DNA of 64,000 nt from Methylopila turkensis (lineage in GTDB: Bacteria; Pseudomonadota; Alphaproteobacteria; Rhizobiales; Methylopilaceae): the NCBI RefSeq assembly GCF_027922325.1, contig NZ_BSFL01000001.1, positions 925,610 to 989,609 on the forward strand, read 5' to 3'. A program made the translations under genes and the position numbers. Each line of letters begins with the position of its first letter. Within the stretch, counting starts at the first letter, position 1. The notes under the pieces are model-generated. The model was not told where the DNA came from. It searched no databases and saw only the letters and a list, made by a program, of their open reading frames with translations. Below, in pieces: positions 54,956 to 63,745 of the stretch.

Positions 54956-56287
54956 ATGACGCAGTCAAAGCCGATCCACTTCTGCGGATTTCTCGTGGCG
55001 GGGCCGGTGGTTCACAGCCACGCGATCTGGCGCAATCCGGCGCACGAGACGCCGTTCCTGAGCCTCGCGCATTACGCAGGCATCGCGAAGACGCTGGAGC
55101 GCGGCTTCTTCGATTTCGTGTTCTTCGCCGACCGGCTCGCCATCGCGGACCGCTACGGCGACAGCCACGAGATGGGTTTAAGGCTTGGCGATCAGGACGC
55201 GACCCGCATGGATCCGCTGCCGATCCTTGGCGCGATGGCGGCGGTGACGGAGCACCTGGGCCTTGGGGCGACACGCTCCACCACGTATGACGCGCCGTTC
55301 AACATCGCCCGGGAGTTCGCGACCCTCGACCACATCTCGTCCGGGCGCGCAGCCTGGAACGTCGTGACCTCGATGAACGACGGCGAGGCGCTCAACTTCG
55401 GCGACGTGCCTCATCTTTCCCATGACGAGCGCTACGACCGCGCCGACGAATTCATGGAGGTGGCGTTCAAGCTCTGGGACAGCTGGGAGCCGGACGCTCT
55501 CGTGCTCGACCGCGCGGGCGGCGTCTACGCTGATCCGGCGAAGGTCCGCTACGCCAACCACAAGGGTCGCTGGTTCCAGGCGCGTGGACCGCTCAACATT
55601 CCCCGCTCGCCGCAGGGCCGCCCGCTCATCATCCAGGCCGGCTCGTCTGGGCGTGGCAAGGCGTTCGCGGCGCGCTGGTCGGAGGTGATCTTCGCGCTGC
55701 AGCCGAGCATGGCGCGCATGACGGCCTTCACAAGGGACGTCCGCGCCGCGCTCGAAAGCGCCGGCCGCGCGCCCGACGCCGCCAAGGTGATGATGGCCAT
55801 GATGCCCTTCATCGGCGAGACGCGCGAGGAGGCGGAAGCCAAGCGCGACCTGCACGACAGCCTGATCGACCCGCGCGTCGGCCTCTCGACGCTCGCGGCC
55901 CACGCCAACGCGGATTTCGGCGCGCTGCCGCTCGACGCCACGATCGACGAGATCGCCGACACCGGCAGCCAAGGCAATCTCGCGGCGCTGCGCTCGATCG
56001 CGGGCGACGGCTCGATGACGATCGCGGACGCAGGCAAGATCTATGGCCGCGGCGTGATGTGCCCCCGCGTCGTAGGCACCGCCGAGGATGTCGCGGACGA
56101 GTTGATCGCGATCGTGGATTCCGGCGCGGCCGACGGCTTCGTCATCTCGCCTGCCTTCCTGCCCGACACGTTCGAGGACTTCGTCGACAAGGTCGTGCCG
56201 ATCCTCCAGGCGCGCGGCCGCGCCCGCGCGGCCTACGGCGCCGGCTCGCTGCGCGAGCGTCTCGGAACCTCGGAGGCGCGGCCGTGA
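54956..56287 (+). CDS. flavin-dependent monooxygenase of the NtaA/SnaA/DszA (LLM) family
   Basis: A 443-residue FMNH2-dependent monooxygenase: FFDFVFFADRLAIADRYG near the N-terminus, RSTTYDAPFNIAREFATLDHISSGRAAWNVVTS with the family signature, then HKGRWFQARGPLNIPRSPQG and LIIQAGSSGRGKAFAARWSE. Members oxidise nitrilotriacetate, EDTA, dibenzothiophene sulfone, pristinamycin and other compounds and need a separate flavin reductase, which is encoded directly downstream with a GTGA overlap. AGAGGCG precedes the ATG. The copy of the ABC operon's operator upstream suggests that the imported compound is its substrate. Alkanesulfonate, sulfone, chelator or N-heterocycle cannot be separated on sequence. 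Confidence 0.9.
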   Translation: MTQSKPIHFCGFLVAGPVVHSHAIWRNPAHETPFLSLAHYAGIAKTLERGFFDFVFFADRLAIADRYGDSHEMGLRLGDQDATRMDPLPILGAMAAVTEHLGLGATRSTTYDAPFNIAREFATLDHISSGRAAWNVVTSMNDGEALNFGDVPHLSHDERYDRADEFMEVAFKLWDSWEPDALVLDRAGGVYADPAKVRYANHKGRWFQARGPLNIPRSPQGRPLIIQAGSSGRGKAFAARWSEVIFALQPSMARMTAFTRDVRAALESAGRAPDAAKVMMAMMPFIGETREEAEAKRDLHDSLIDPRVGLSTLAAHANADFGALPLDATIDEIADTGSQGNLAALRSIAGDGSMTIADAGKIYGRGVMCPRVVGTAEDVADELIAIVDSGAADGFVISPAFLPDTFEDFVDKVVPILQARGRARAAYGAGSLRERLGTSEARP

Positions 56288-56796
56288 ACTCCGCCGCCGC
56301 AGTGCGTCCCGCGTCGGAGCCGGACGTCGATTCCGCCGCCTTCAAGGCCGCGATGCGGCGCCTCGCGGCTGGCGTCACCGTCGTGACCAGCCGCCACGGC
56401 GGAACGGTCAACGGCATGACGGCGACCGCCGTCTGCAGCGTCAGCGCGGAGCCGCCTTTGGTGCTCGTCGCGCTGAACCGATCGAGCGCCTCGCATGGCG
56501 TCGTCTCGCGCGGAGGGGCGTTCGCGCTAAACTTCCTCCGCGAGGACCAGAGCGAGCTCGCGACCTATTTCGCCGGCCGCGACGGCAAATCCTTCGACGC
56601 CGTCCCGCATCGCCTCGGGCCGACCGGCTGCCCGCTGATCGAAGGCTGCTCGGCGCGGCTCGACTGCGTTCTGGAGAGCCGCCACGACGAAGGCACCCAC
56701 ACGATCTTCGTCGGCCGGGTGGTGCGCGCCGAAACCGACGAGGGCGCGCCGCTCGTCTATGGCGACGGCGCGTTCCATGGCCTGAAGGCGGTCTGA
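56284..56796 (+). CDS. flavin reductase for the two-component monooxygenase
   Basis: A 170-residue flavin reductase-domain protein (HpaC/NtaB-like). FKAAMRRLAAGVTVVTSRHGGTVNGMTATAVCSVSAEPPL is the flavin-binding part and FAGRDGKSFD and HTIFVGRV follow. GTG start in a 4-bp overlap with the monooxygenase stop. It reduces FMN with NAD(P)H and hands it to the partner monooxygenase. Its stop codon lies inside the hairpin terminator that follows. Confidence 0.92.
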   Translation: MNSAAAVRPASEPDVDSAAFKAAMRRLAAGVTVVTSRHGGTVNGMTATAVCSVSAEPPLVLVALNRSSASHGVVSRGGAFALNFLREDQSELATYFAGRDGKSFDAVPHRLGPTGCPLIEGCSARLDCVLESRHDEGTHTIFVGRVVRAETDEGAPLVYGDGAFHGLKAV

Positions 56797-56811
56797 AGGC
56801 CTCAGACCGCC
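56787..56811. terminator. bidirectional terminator overlapping two stop codons
   Basis: GGCGGTCTGA-AGGCC-TCAGACCGCC is a perfect 10-bp stem with a 5-base loop. The stop of the flavin reductase (TGA 56794-56796) and, on the other strand, that of the small ORF (56802-56804) both lie in the stem, so convergent transcripts end here. Confidence 0.65.
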
Positions 56812-57005
56812 GCGATCGTGTCGAGGAAGGTCGTCGCGGCCTCGGCGGCTTTCCAACTCTGCGCTGGATCGTGGGGAACCGGCGTGTCGGCGGCGCGAGC
56901 CTCAGCACGATGGGCGGGCCGACCCGATCGAACCGTTGCGACGCGTAGCGCGCTCGAAGCGTCGAGACGGCGATGTGAGGATGTCCGAAGCGCCAGCCAA
57001 CCCAT
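56802..57005 (-). CDS. small ORF downstream of the acyl-CoA synthetase gene, function unknown
   Basis: Sixty-seven codons from an ATG that overlaps the synthetase stop (TGATG) to a stop inside the terminator hairpin. The first half (LRTSSHRRLDASSALRV) looks basic and low in order; the second half (AQSWKAAEAATTFLDTIAAV) looks like a real amphipathic helix. It could be the surviving tail of an older gene or a genuine small protein. I do not recognise it. Confidence 0.4.
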   Translation of the reverse strand: MGWLALRTSSHRRLDASSALRVATVRSGRPAHRAEARAADTPVPHDPAQSWKAAEAATTFLDTIAAV

Positions 57006-58450
57006 CACGGGGCGAGGACTTGGGAGGCCCCTTGCGCCTCGGCCATCTCCTGCATGGCGATGTCGCGCAGCGCCGCGCGGCTCGCCTTGCCGGTCGAGCC
57101 GAGTGGAACCGCGTTCCGGCGCACGAGAAAGTCCGGGACTTTGTAGCGCTCCAGCCGGGTCACGAGCCAGTCCAGGATCTCGGGCGCGGTGACGCGGGCG
57201 CCTGCCGCCAGCACCACGGTCGCGTGGATGCGCTCGCCGATCGCCTCGTCAGGCACTCCCGTGCAGAGCGCCGCCGCGACTTGCGGGTGTAGGAGCAGCG
57301 CGGTTTCGATCTCGGCCGGATAGATCTTGTTGCCTGCGCGCGAGATGACCTCCTTGATCCGCCCCACGAGCCGCACCTCTCCGTCCGGCTCTTCGACCGC
57401 CAGATCGCCGGTCCGAAACCAGCCGTCCGCGAAGGCCGCCGCCGTCAGATCCGGCTCGCCGAGATAGGCAGCCATGCCATGCTCGGTCCGGATCTGGAGT
57501 TCGCCGGACCGGCCCGCAGGCACGGAGCCGCCATCCTCGGCCCGTATTCTGTAGAGGACGCCGCCCGTTGGCCGACCGATCCATGCGCCGCGCGGTTCGC
57601 TCTCGGTCGAGATCGCGCAGAAGTCGGCAGCGCCCGTCTCCGTCAGGCCATAGCAGTCGAAGATCGCGGCGCAGGGCCATCGCGCCACCGTCGTCTCCGC
57701 CAGTACGGCGCCGAGCGGCTCGCCGCCGCTGACGATCGTCCTCAGCCGATCGAGCGGGCGCGGTCCCTGTTCCATTGCACGCAGCATGGAGGGCACGACG
57801 CAGAGCGCGGTGGCATTCCGAAGGTACAGGGCGTCGAAGACCTGCGGCGAGAACTTCCGGACGAGCGAGACGCTCGCCCCTGCGCAGAGCGCCAGAAACG
57901 CCGTCCACTGGCCGAAGATGAAGGTGAGCTGCAGCGGGATCGCGACGACGCCGCCGGGACCGAAGGGGATTATCGGCTCGAGCGCCGCGAGCTTGCCGGC
58001 GAAACCGCGGTGGCGGATCACCACGCCCTTCGGAGCGCCGGTCGTGCCGGAGGTGAAGACCACCACAGCCGCGTCCTCGAGCTCGCGCCGCGCCGACGGC
58101 GCCGGGGCGTCCTGCGCGAAGAGCGCCTCGCCACCCTCGACAACCACGCGCGCGCCAAGCGATGCGCGCACAGCCGCCCACGTGGATTCGGACGCCGAGA
58201 CATGGACCGGCGCGACGACGCCGCCCGCCATCCACACGCCGAGGAACGCCGCGAGATCGAGACTGCGGTTACCGACCACGACGAAGACCGGCTCGTTCTC
58301 GCCAAGCCCACCGCGCCGCAGCGCCGCGGCGATCTCACTCCCGGCCTCGAGAAGTTCGGTGGCCCGAAGCGGCGCCGCGTTCCCGTCCTCGACCACGCCG
58401 GCGCCGCTCGCGAGCCTCGTCTCCAGAAGGCGGAACAGCGCCCGCGCCAT
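57005..58450 (-). CDS. class-I acyl-CoA synthetase (AMP-forming)
   Basis: A 481-residue adenylate-forming enzyme. Motifs: FTSGTTGAPKGVV (ATP loop), YGLTETGAADFC, GWFRTGDLAV and the C-terminal catalytic Lys in GSTGKASRAAL. It activates a carboxylic acid as the acyl-AMP and transfers it to CoA. The substrate is unknown. It is somewhat shorter than the 510-560 residues common in the family, because the N-terminal region is compact. The start overlaps the stop of the enoyl-CoA hydratase-like gene (TGATG), so the pair acts together in CoA-dependent breakdown. Confidence 0.92.
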   Translation of the reverse strand: MARALFRLLETRLASGAGVVEDGNAAPLRATELLEAGSEIAAALRRGGLGENEPVFVVVGNRSLDLAAFLGVWMAGGVVAPVHVSASESTWAAVRASLGARVVVEGGEALFAQDAPAPSARRELEDAAVVVFTSGTTGAPKGVVIRHRGFAGKLAALEPIIPFGPGGVVAIPLQLTFIFGQWTAFLALCAGASVSLVRKFSPQVFDALYLRNATALCVVPSMLRAMEQGPRPLDRLRTIVSGGEPLGAVLAETTVARWPCAAIFDCYGLTETGAADFCAISTESEPRGAWIGRPTGGVLYRIRAEDGGSVPAGRSGELQIRTEHGMAAYLGEPDLTAAAFADGWFRTGDLAVEEPDGEVRLVGRIKEVISRAGNKIYPAEIETALLLHPQVAAALCTGVPDEAIGERIHATVVLAAGARVTAPEILDWLVTRLERYKVPDFLVRRNAVPLGSTGKASRAALRDIAMQEMAEAQGASQVLAP

Positions 58451-59262
58451 CAGGCTTCGAACCTCGCGTCGCGCCAGGCGATCGCAGCCCTCATGCCCTT
58501 GTCACGGGCGACCGCCATGAAGTTCTGCTTGTCCACCGAGCCCTCGCCCTCGATCGCGAGGTCGATTTCGAGCGCGGCCTCCAGCGCATCGAGCATGCCG
58601 CGCGCTTCGAGTTGGCGGTTGAGCGCCCGCTTGGTCTCTCGGACGACCATCGGGTCAATCACAGCGATGCGGCGGGCGAGCGCCAGAGCAGCCGCGTCCA
58701 GTTCGGCGTCGGCCACGACGCGGTTGATCATGCCGATCTCGCGGGCGCGTTCGGCGGAGATCCGATCCTCGCCTGTCAGGATGATCTCCTTCGCGAGTTT
58801 CGGCCCGACGATCCAGGGCAGCAGCATCACGACGATACCGGCGCCAAACTTCAGCTCCGGCTCGCCGAAATAGGCGGTTTCCGACGCGACCGTCATGTCG
58901 CAGGCGAGAGCCAGTTCGCAGGCGCCGGCCATGCAGGCGCCGCGCACGGAAGCGATCGTCGGTTTCGCCGAGCGCCAGAACCGCATCGGCACATCGAAAT
59001 CCTTGCGCAGGATCGGGCGCCAGTCGGCCACGCCGGTCGGTCGGCGCTCCATCTGGTCCTTGAGGTCGAAGCCGGACGAGAAGTTTCCGCCTTCTCCCGT
59101 CACAACAACGGCGCGGACCGCATCGTCAGCCTCGGCGGCGTCCATCGCGGCTGAAAGCTCGTCGAGCATCTCCGCGCTGATCGCGTTGGCGCGCTCGGGC
59201 CTGTTCAGCGTCAGCCGCGCGACCGGTCCCAGAACCTCGTAGCGGATCGTCTTGTAGCTCAT
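58450..59262 (-). CDS. enoyl-CoA hydratase/isomerase-family protein
   Basis: A 270-residue crotonase-fold protein: LTLNRPERANAISAEMLDEL, NFSSGFDLKDQ and the oxyanion-hole segment GACMAGACELALACDMTVAS, followed by AYFGEPELKFGAG with a Glu at the usual catalytic position. The family hydrates, isomerises or cleaves acyl-CoA thioesters. The ATG at 59262 is chosen because it begins the first strand; a further upstream start adds 12 unrelated residues. It lies between the TRAP binding-protein gene and the acyl-CoA synthetase. Confidence 0.92.
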   Translation of the reverse strand: MSYKTIRYEVLGPVARLTLNRPERANAISAEMLDELSAAMDAAEADDAVRAVVVTGEGGNFSSGFDLKDQMERRPTGVADWRPILRKDFDVPMRFWRSAKPTIASVRGACMAGACELALACDMTVASETAYFGEPELKFGAGIVVMLLPWIVGPKLAKEIILTGEDRISAERAREIGMINRVVADAELDAAALALARRIAVIDPMVVRETKRALNRQLEARGMLDALEAALEIDLAIEGEGSVDKQNFMAVARDKGMRAAIAWRDARFEA

Positions 59263-59367
59263 CGAGCGGCCTCGAGCAGGAGAGGACACGGACGCCACCT
59301 GCGGGAGGATCGCGGATGGCGCCTGCGCCGGGCGACGATCGGGGGTTCGATCGCCGCCCGACGGGTC

Positions 59368-60336
59368 TCAGTTCATGGCGCGGATCGCGTCGAACTTGTC
59401 CTGGCCGAAGCGCTTGGCGAAGATCTCGTTGGCGGGCGCGAGCTTCTCGACGAAGGCTGCCGTATCGACCGTTTCGACGATCTGCATGCCGCCTTCCTTC
59501 AGCTTGGCGAGGCCGCTGGTCTCGTATTCGTCGACCGCCGCGCGCTGGGTCGCGACCGCCTTGGCCACGGCCGCCTGCACGATCGCCTTGTCGGCGTCGG
59601 AGAGCTTGCCCCAGGTCGCCGACGACATGGTGATCACGGTCGGGGCGAAGACGTGGCGCAGCAGCGTGCCGTACTTCTGCACCTGGAAGAACTTGGCCGA
59701 GAGCACGTTGGAGATCGGGTTGTCCTGACCATCGACGACGCCCTGCTGGAGCGCTGCATAGAGCTCGGGCCAGGCGATCGGGGTCGGGCGGGCGCCGAGC
59801 TGTTTGAAGGCCGCGATGTGGATTTCGTTCTCCTGCACGCGGATCGTCATGCCGACGAGATCTTCGGGCTTCAGCACGGGCTTCTTGTTGTTGGTCAGCA
59901 TCTTGAAGCCGTTCTCGCCGTAGCCGAGGCCGACCAGATCCTTGTCCTGGAATTTGGCGAGGACGTCCTTGCCAATCTGACCGTCGAGCACGGCGCGGGC
60001 CTGGCGGGTGTCCTTGAACAGGAACGGCACGTCATAGAGCAGCACTTCGGGCACGAAGTTGCCCATGATCGAGGTGCCGGTCATGGCCATGTCGACCGTG
60101 CCGAGCTGCATGCTCTCGACGATCTCGCGCTCGCCGCCGAGCGCGCCGCCGGGGAAGATGTCGACCTTGATCTTGCCGGCGCTCTCCTTCTCGACGAACT
60201 CCTTGAAGGTCGTCGCGGCCGCGCCGAAGTGGCTGCTCATCGGGTTGACGAAGGCGTATTTCAGGGTGGTGGTCTGGGCCACCGACGGAGCCGCGAAGCC
60301 CATCAGCAAGGCCGCGGCGACAACAAGGGCTTTCAT
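59368..60336 (-). CDS. dctP: TRAP transporter substrate-binding protein (DctP)
   Basis: A 322-residue periplasmic binding protein with Sec signal MKALVVAAALLMGFAAPSVA. The mature part shows LKYAFVNPMSSHFGAAATTF, IKVDIFPGGALGGEREIVES, MTIRVQENEIHIAAFKQLGA with the conserved Arg that binds the ligand carboxylate, and DGQDNPISNVLSAKFF. TRAP systems take up organic acids with Na+. It is separated from the membrane components by the dehydratase gene, all in one leftward operon. The ligand is presumably a carboxylate and probably the substrate of the nearby dehydratase or synthetase. Confidence 0.93.
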   Translation of the reverse strand: MKALVVAAALLMGFAAPSVAQTTTLKYAFVNPMSSHFGAAATTFKEFVEKESAGKIKVDIFPGGALGGEREIVESMQLGTVDMAMTGTSIMGNFVPEVLLYDVPFLFKDTRQARAVLDGQIGKDVLAKFQDKDLVGLGYGENGFKMLTNNKKPVLKPEDLVGMTIRVQENEIHIAAFKQLGARPTPIAWPELYAALQQGVVDGQDNPISNVLSAKFFQVQKYGTLLRHVFAPTVITMSSATWGKLSDADKAIVQAAVAKAVATQRAAVDEYETSGLAKLKEGGMQIVETVDTAAFVEKLAPANEIFAKRFGQDKFDAIRAMN

Positions 60337-60426
60337 CTGCGCTTCTCCGATCGTGGAACGTTTGGACTCAGGTGCGCTTCCCGTTCGGCCGCCGGCTTGT
60401 TCCAGCGGGCCATGGTTCTTGAAGGG

Positions 60427-61611
60427 TCAGGCGACGCGGAACCTCTCGACGACGCCCATGTCGGGATCGAAGCCAAGGCCGGGCCCGGTCGGGACGGCGA
60501 GCCTGCCGGCTTTCGGCAGCATCGCGTCGCCGTAGAGTTCGGCGTCGAAATCGAAGTAGAGGCGCTCGAGCAGGGGCGTCGCGCGCTGCGCGGCGTTGAT
60601 GTGGACGGTCGCAAGCTGACCCGGCCCGAAGATCGCGCAGTGCGGAATGAACTCGATCGCGCTCGCGTCGCAGAAGGCCGCGATCTTGAGGAGCTCCGTC
60701 ACGCCGCCGGTCTTGGCGACGTCGGGCTGGGCGATGTCGATCGCCTGGGCGTCGGCCATCGCGACAAAGTCGCGGAGGGAGCCGGCGTTCTCGCCAAGCG
60801 CGATGCGGTGACGCCCCGTCGCCCTGATCTTCGCAAGTCCGCGATAGTCGTCCGGCGGGAAGATCGGCTCCTCCAGCCAGAGCAGGTTCAGCTTCGAAAG
60901 CCGCGCGTCCATGGCGAGGGCTTCCGAAACCGTCCAGGGGCAGTTGACGTCGAGCATGACGGCGGCTTCGTCGCCCGCTTCCTCGACGGCCGCCGCGACC
61001 TCCTCGAACCTGATGTCGTGCAGCTTGACGTAGCGGTAGCCCTCTCCGATCGCCTTGCGGGTGGCCTTGGCGACGCCCTCGGCCGAGCCGTAGCGCAGCA
61101 GGCTGGCGTAGACCTCGACCTCCTTGGCGAACGGCCCGCCGATCAGATCGACCAGCGGCAGCTGCGCGGCTTTGCCGGCGATGTCCCAGAGCGCGATGTC
61201 GACCGCCGAGATCGCATACATGGTCGGGCCGACGCGGCCGAAGTTCTGCAGGCCGAATTCGAGCTTGTGCTTGATCTTCGAGATCGCGTTCGCCTCCTCC
61301 CCGATGATCACCGGGAAGATGCGGGTCTCGATGAGGCTCCTGAGGGCCACGTCCTCGGCCCGCGAAAACGCCTCGCCCCAGCCGACGAGGCCGGTGTCGG
61401 TCTCGATCCGCACCAGCATCACGTCGAACGTGTTCTTCGGGTTGCTGGTGAAGCTCCAGACCGGCAGCCCGCCGCTGTCGAACGGGATGGTGACGAGGAT
61501 GCATTCGGCCTTGGCGATCCGGCCGGCGGCCGAAGTCGCGCTCATGTCCGCGCCAGTACGCTGGGCGATGTTCACGTCGATACTCCGAGGGGTCATGCGA
61601 AGGGCGCTCAT
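60427..61611 (-). CDS. mandelate racemase/muconate-lactonizing-family enzyme (enolase superfamily)
   Basis: A 394-residue enolase-superfamily protein. The capping domain contains FDVMLVRIETDTGLVGWGEAF. The barrel shows YVKLHD (KxH on strand 2), LDVNCPW (first metal Asp), WLEEPIFPPDD (Glu), ALGENAG (Glu), IDIAQPDVAKTGG and FIPHCAIFGPG (His of the His-Asp dyad). This set is typical of the MR subgroup, which dehydrates sugar acids or racemises hydroxy acids. The ATG at 61611 overlaps the permease stop (ATGA); a second ATG at 61545 would fit the domain start better and is an alternative. A TRAP transporter around the gene argues for an imported hydroxy or sugar acid. Confidence 0.88.
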   Translation of the reverse strand: MSALRMTPRSIDVNIAQRTGADMSATSAAGRIAKAECILVTIPFDSGGLPVWSFTSNPKNTFDVMLVRIETDTGLVGWGEAFSRAEDVALRSLIETRIFPVIIGEEANAISKIKHKLEFGLQNFGRVGPTMYAISAVDIALWDIAGKAAQLPLVDLIGGPFAKEVEVYASLLRYGSAEGVAKATRKAIGEGYRYVKLHDIRFEEVAAAVEEAGDEAAVMLDVNCPWTVSEALAMDARLSKLNLLWLEEPIFPPDDYRGLAKIRATGRHRIALGENAGSLRDFVAMADAQAIDIAQPDVAKTGGVTELLKIAAFCDASAIEFIPHCAIFGPGQLATVHINAAQRATPLLERLYFDFDAELYGDAMLPKAGRLAVPTGPGLGFDPDMGVVERFRVA

Positions 61612-62894
61612 TTCGCGCCCATCAGGTCAGGCAGGCCTGTGCTGAGCACGGGCACGAAGGTGAGCAGCAGCAGCACGAGGATCTGGATCGCGAGCATCGG
61701 GTAGATCTCGCGGTTGAGATCGGCCATCCGCACCTTGGCGATCATGCCGGTGACCGCGAGCAGGCTCGCAACCGGGGGCGTGATCATCCCGAGGTTGAGG
61801 TTCACGATGACCACGATGGCGAAATGCGTCGGGTCGATGCCGAGCGCAGCCGCCATCGGGGCGAGGATCGGGGCCACCACCAGCACGCCCGGCAGCGGCT
61901 CGATGAAGATGCCGAACAGCAGCAGGAAGACGTTGACCGCCAGCAGGAACATGATCGGCGACAGGCCGAGCCCCTGGATCCAGGCGGTGAGGACCTGCGG
62001 AGTCTGGGTGTAGGTCAGCATCCAGGCGAAGGCCGAGGACGCGGCGATGATCAGCAGGATCGCGGCGCTCATGAAGGCGGTGCGCGCGATGAGCTGCGGC
62101 AGCATCGACCAGCTGATGGTGCGATAGATCACCATGCCGCAGAACAGCGCGTAGAACACCGCGATCACGGAGGCTTCGGTCGGCGTGAACGCCCCGGAAT
62201 GGACCCCGACCACGATCAGCGTCGGCAGCAGCAGCGCGGGGATCGCGCGCCAAGCCGTGCGCAGGATCTCGTCGAGGCCCGGCGCCTCGCCTTCGCCCCG
62301 GAAGTCACGGCGATGGCTCGCCCAGGCATTGTAGCCGATCATGGCCGCCGAGATCATGAGGCCCGGCACGACGCCCGCCATGAAGAGGCGCAGCACCGAG
62401 ACGCCCTCGTCGGCGAGCGCATAGAGGATCATGACGATCGACGGCGGGATGATCGGCCCGACGATCGAGGCGGCGGCGGTGAGCGCAGCCGCATAGGCCG
62501 GCGGATAGCCGGACTTGCGCATCATCCGGATCAGCAGCGAGCCGGGGCCGGCGGCGTCCGCGAGCGCGGAGCCCGATATGCCGGAGAAGAACGTGATGGT
62601 CAGGATGTTGGTGTGCCCGAGGCCGCCGCGCTTGTGTCCGACGAACATCGAGGCGAAGCGCAGCAGCACTTCGGCGAGCGCGCCGCTCGTCATCAGTTCG
62701 GCGGCGAGCAGGAAGAACGGGATCGCCATCAGCGGAAAGCTGTCGAGCCCCGAGACCAGCTTCTGCGTGACGGCGATCGGATTGAGGCCGGCGCCGAGCA
62801 CCGCGGTCAGGGTCGCCGCGCCCAGCGCGAAGGCGATCGGCACGCCGAGCGCCAGGAACAGGACCAGCCCGCCGAAGAGAACGCCGGCCGTCAT
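61608..62894 (-). CDS. dctM: TRAP transporter large permease (DctM)
   Basis: A 428-residue membrane protein with about 12 helices. Typical segments are GVPIAFALGAATLTAVLG, FPLMAIPFFLLAAELMTSGALAEVLLRF, GISGSALADAAGPGSLLI and IGPIIPPSIVMILYA-like sequence, ending with NLNLGMITPPVASLLAVTG. It overlaps dctQ and the dehydratase gene by 4 bp each. Confidence 0.94.
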   Translation of the reverse strand: MTAGVLFGGLVLFLALGVPIAFALGAATLTAVLGAGLNPIAVTQKLVSGLDSFPLMAIPFFLLAAELMTSGALAEVLLRFASMFVGHKRGGLGHTNILTITFFSGISGSALADAAGPGSLLIRMMRKSGYPPAYAAALTAAASIVGPIIPPSIVMILYALADEGVSVLRLFMAGVVPGLMISAAMIGYNAWASHRRDFRGEGEAPGLDEILRTAWRAIPALLLPTLIVVGVHSGAFTPTEASVIAVFYALFCGMVIYRTISWSMLPQLIARTAFMSAAILLIIAASSAFAWMLTYTQTPQVLTAWIQGLGLSPIMFLLAVNVFLLLFGIFIEPLPGVLVVAPILAPMAAALGIDPTHFAIVVIVNLNLGMITPPVASLLAVTGMIAKVRMADLNREIYPMLAIQILVLLLLTFVPVLSTGLPDLMGAK

Positions 62895-63451
62895 GCCGCG
62901 GACGCCTCTTCAGGTGCGAGGTCGTCGGACGTCTCGAAGGCGCCGTCGCGCACATACGGCACGAGGATCATGAGGAGATGCCAGACGCTGAGGCCGAAGC
63001 CGATCGGCACGGCCATCGCGACATAGGCGAAGGGGATGTGCAGGACGGGGGTCGTCTGCCGCCAGGAACGCGCGACATAACCGAGGCCGGCCCAGGTCAT
63101 GTAAAGCGCGAAGCCCGCCACGATCGCGACCACCACGACCCGCAGGACGCGCGCGGCCATGGGCGGCACCGCGACATGCAGGTTGTCGACCGCCACATGT
63201 CCGCCGAGCCGCAACACCGGCCCGACGCCGATCAGGCAGAGCCAGATCATTAAGTAGCGGCTCAGCTCCTCGGCCCATAGGATGGCGTCGTCGGTAAGGT
63301 AGCGCAGCGAGACGCTGACGAAGACCATGACGGCCATGGCGGCGAGCGCCGCGATCATGCAGGCGCGGTTGACGCCGAGCACCGCCCGGTCGACCGCGCG
63401 CACCGCCGAGAGAACCAGGTTCGTCTCGCCGCTGCTGGCCACCGCGGTCAC
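62891..63451 (-). CDS. dctQ: TRAP transporter small permease (DctQ)
   Basis: About 186 residues with four helices: NRACMIAALAAMAVMVFVSVSLRY, LSRYLMIWLCLIGVGPVLRLG with the conserved WAEELSRY before it, AARVLRVVVVAIVAGFALYMTW, and FAYVAMAVPIGFGLSVWHLLM. The reading frame is open up to 63706, but that longer form would run through the operator region. I favour the GTG at 63451, with low certainty about the exact start. First gene of the leftward operon. Confidence 0.85.
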   Translation of the reverse strand: MTAVASSGETNLVLSAVRAVDRAVLGVNRACMIAALAAMAVMVFVSVSLRYLTDDAILWAEELSRYLMIWLCLIGVGPVLRLGGHVAVDNLHVAVPPMAARVLRVVVVAIVAGFALYMTWAGLGYVARSWRQTTPVLHIPFAYVAMAVPIGFGLSVWHLLMILVPYVRDGAFETSDDLAPEEASAA

Positions 63452-63512
63452 GACGCGCCGACGGGGCGGCGCATGAACGAGCTGGAATGGGTCATGTGAG
63501 AGGTCCGAGGTC

Positions 63513-63528
63513 TGATTGTCGACAATCA
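63513..63528. promoter_or_regulatory. GntR-type operator, copy 1
   Basis: TGATTGTCGACAATCA is a perfect 16-bp palindrome, about 60 bp before the proposed dctQ start. This TTGTCNACAA shape is typical for FadR/VanR-group GntR regulators. Confidence 0.75.
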
Positions 63529-63669
63529 GACAATTGCCTGCGGACCGCTGGGTCAAGCCTAAAAGGCGGGCGGGGCTGACTATGGAAGCGCCAAAGCCTC
63601 TGATATCGGGGTTCTTTGTATGGTAGGCAGGGCGTGCTCCGTTCGCATAAAGGCGGCGGTAAATCATCT

Positions 63670-63685
63670 TGATTGTCGACAATCG
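63670..63685. promoter_or_regulatory. GntR-type operator, copy 2
   Basis: GATTGTCGACAATC (63671-63684) is a perfect 14-bp palindrome that repeats the core of copy 1. It lies 60 bp before the GntR gene, so autoregulation is likely. The two copies are 157 bp apart. Confidence 0.75.
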
Positions 63686-63745
63686 AAAAGATGATGTTGT
63701 ACCCATGGCGTCGGGTGCAGGCGGCTTCGATGCAAGGACGGCGGC

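Noticed and set aside
59653..61704. 683-codon open frame antisense to dctP and the dehydratase
   Set aside because: It spans two well-defined genes and an intergenic gap, has a repetitive Asp/Glu/Arg composition and no domain signature.
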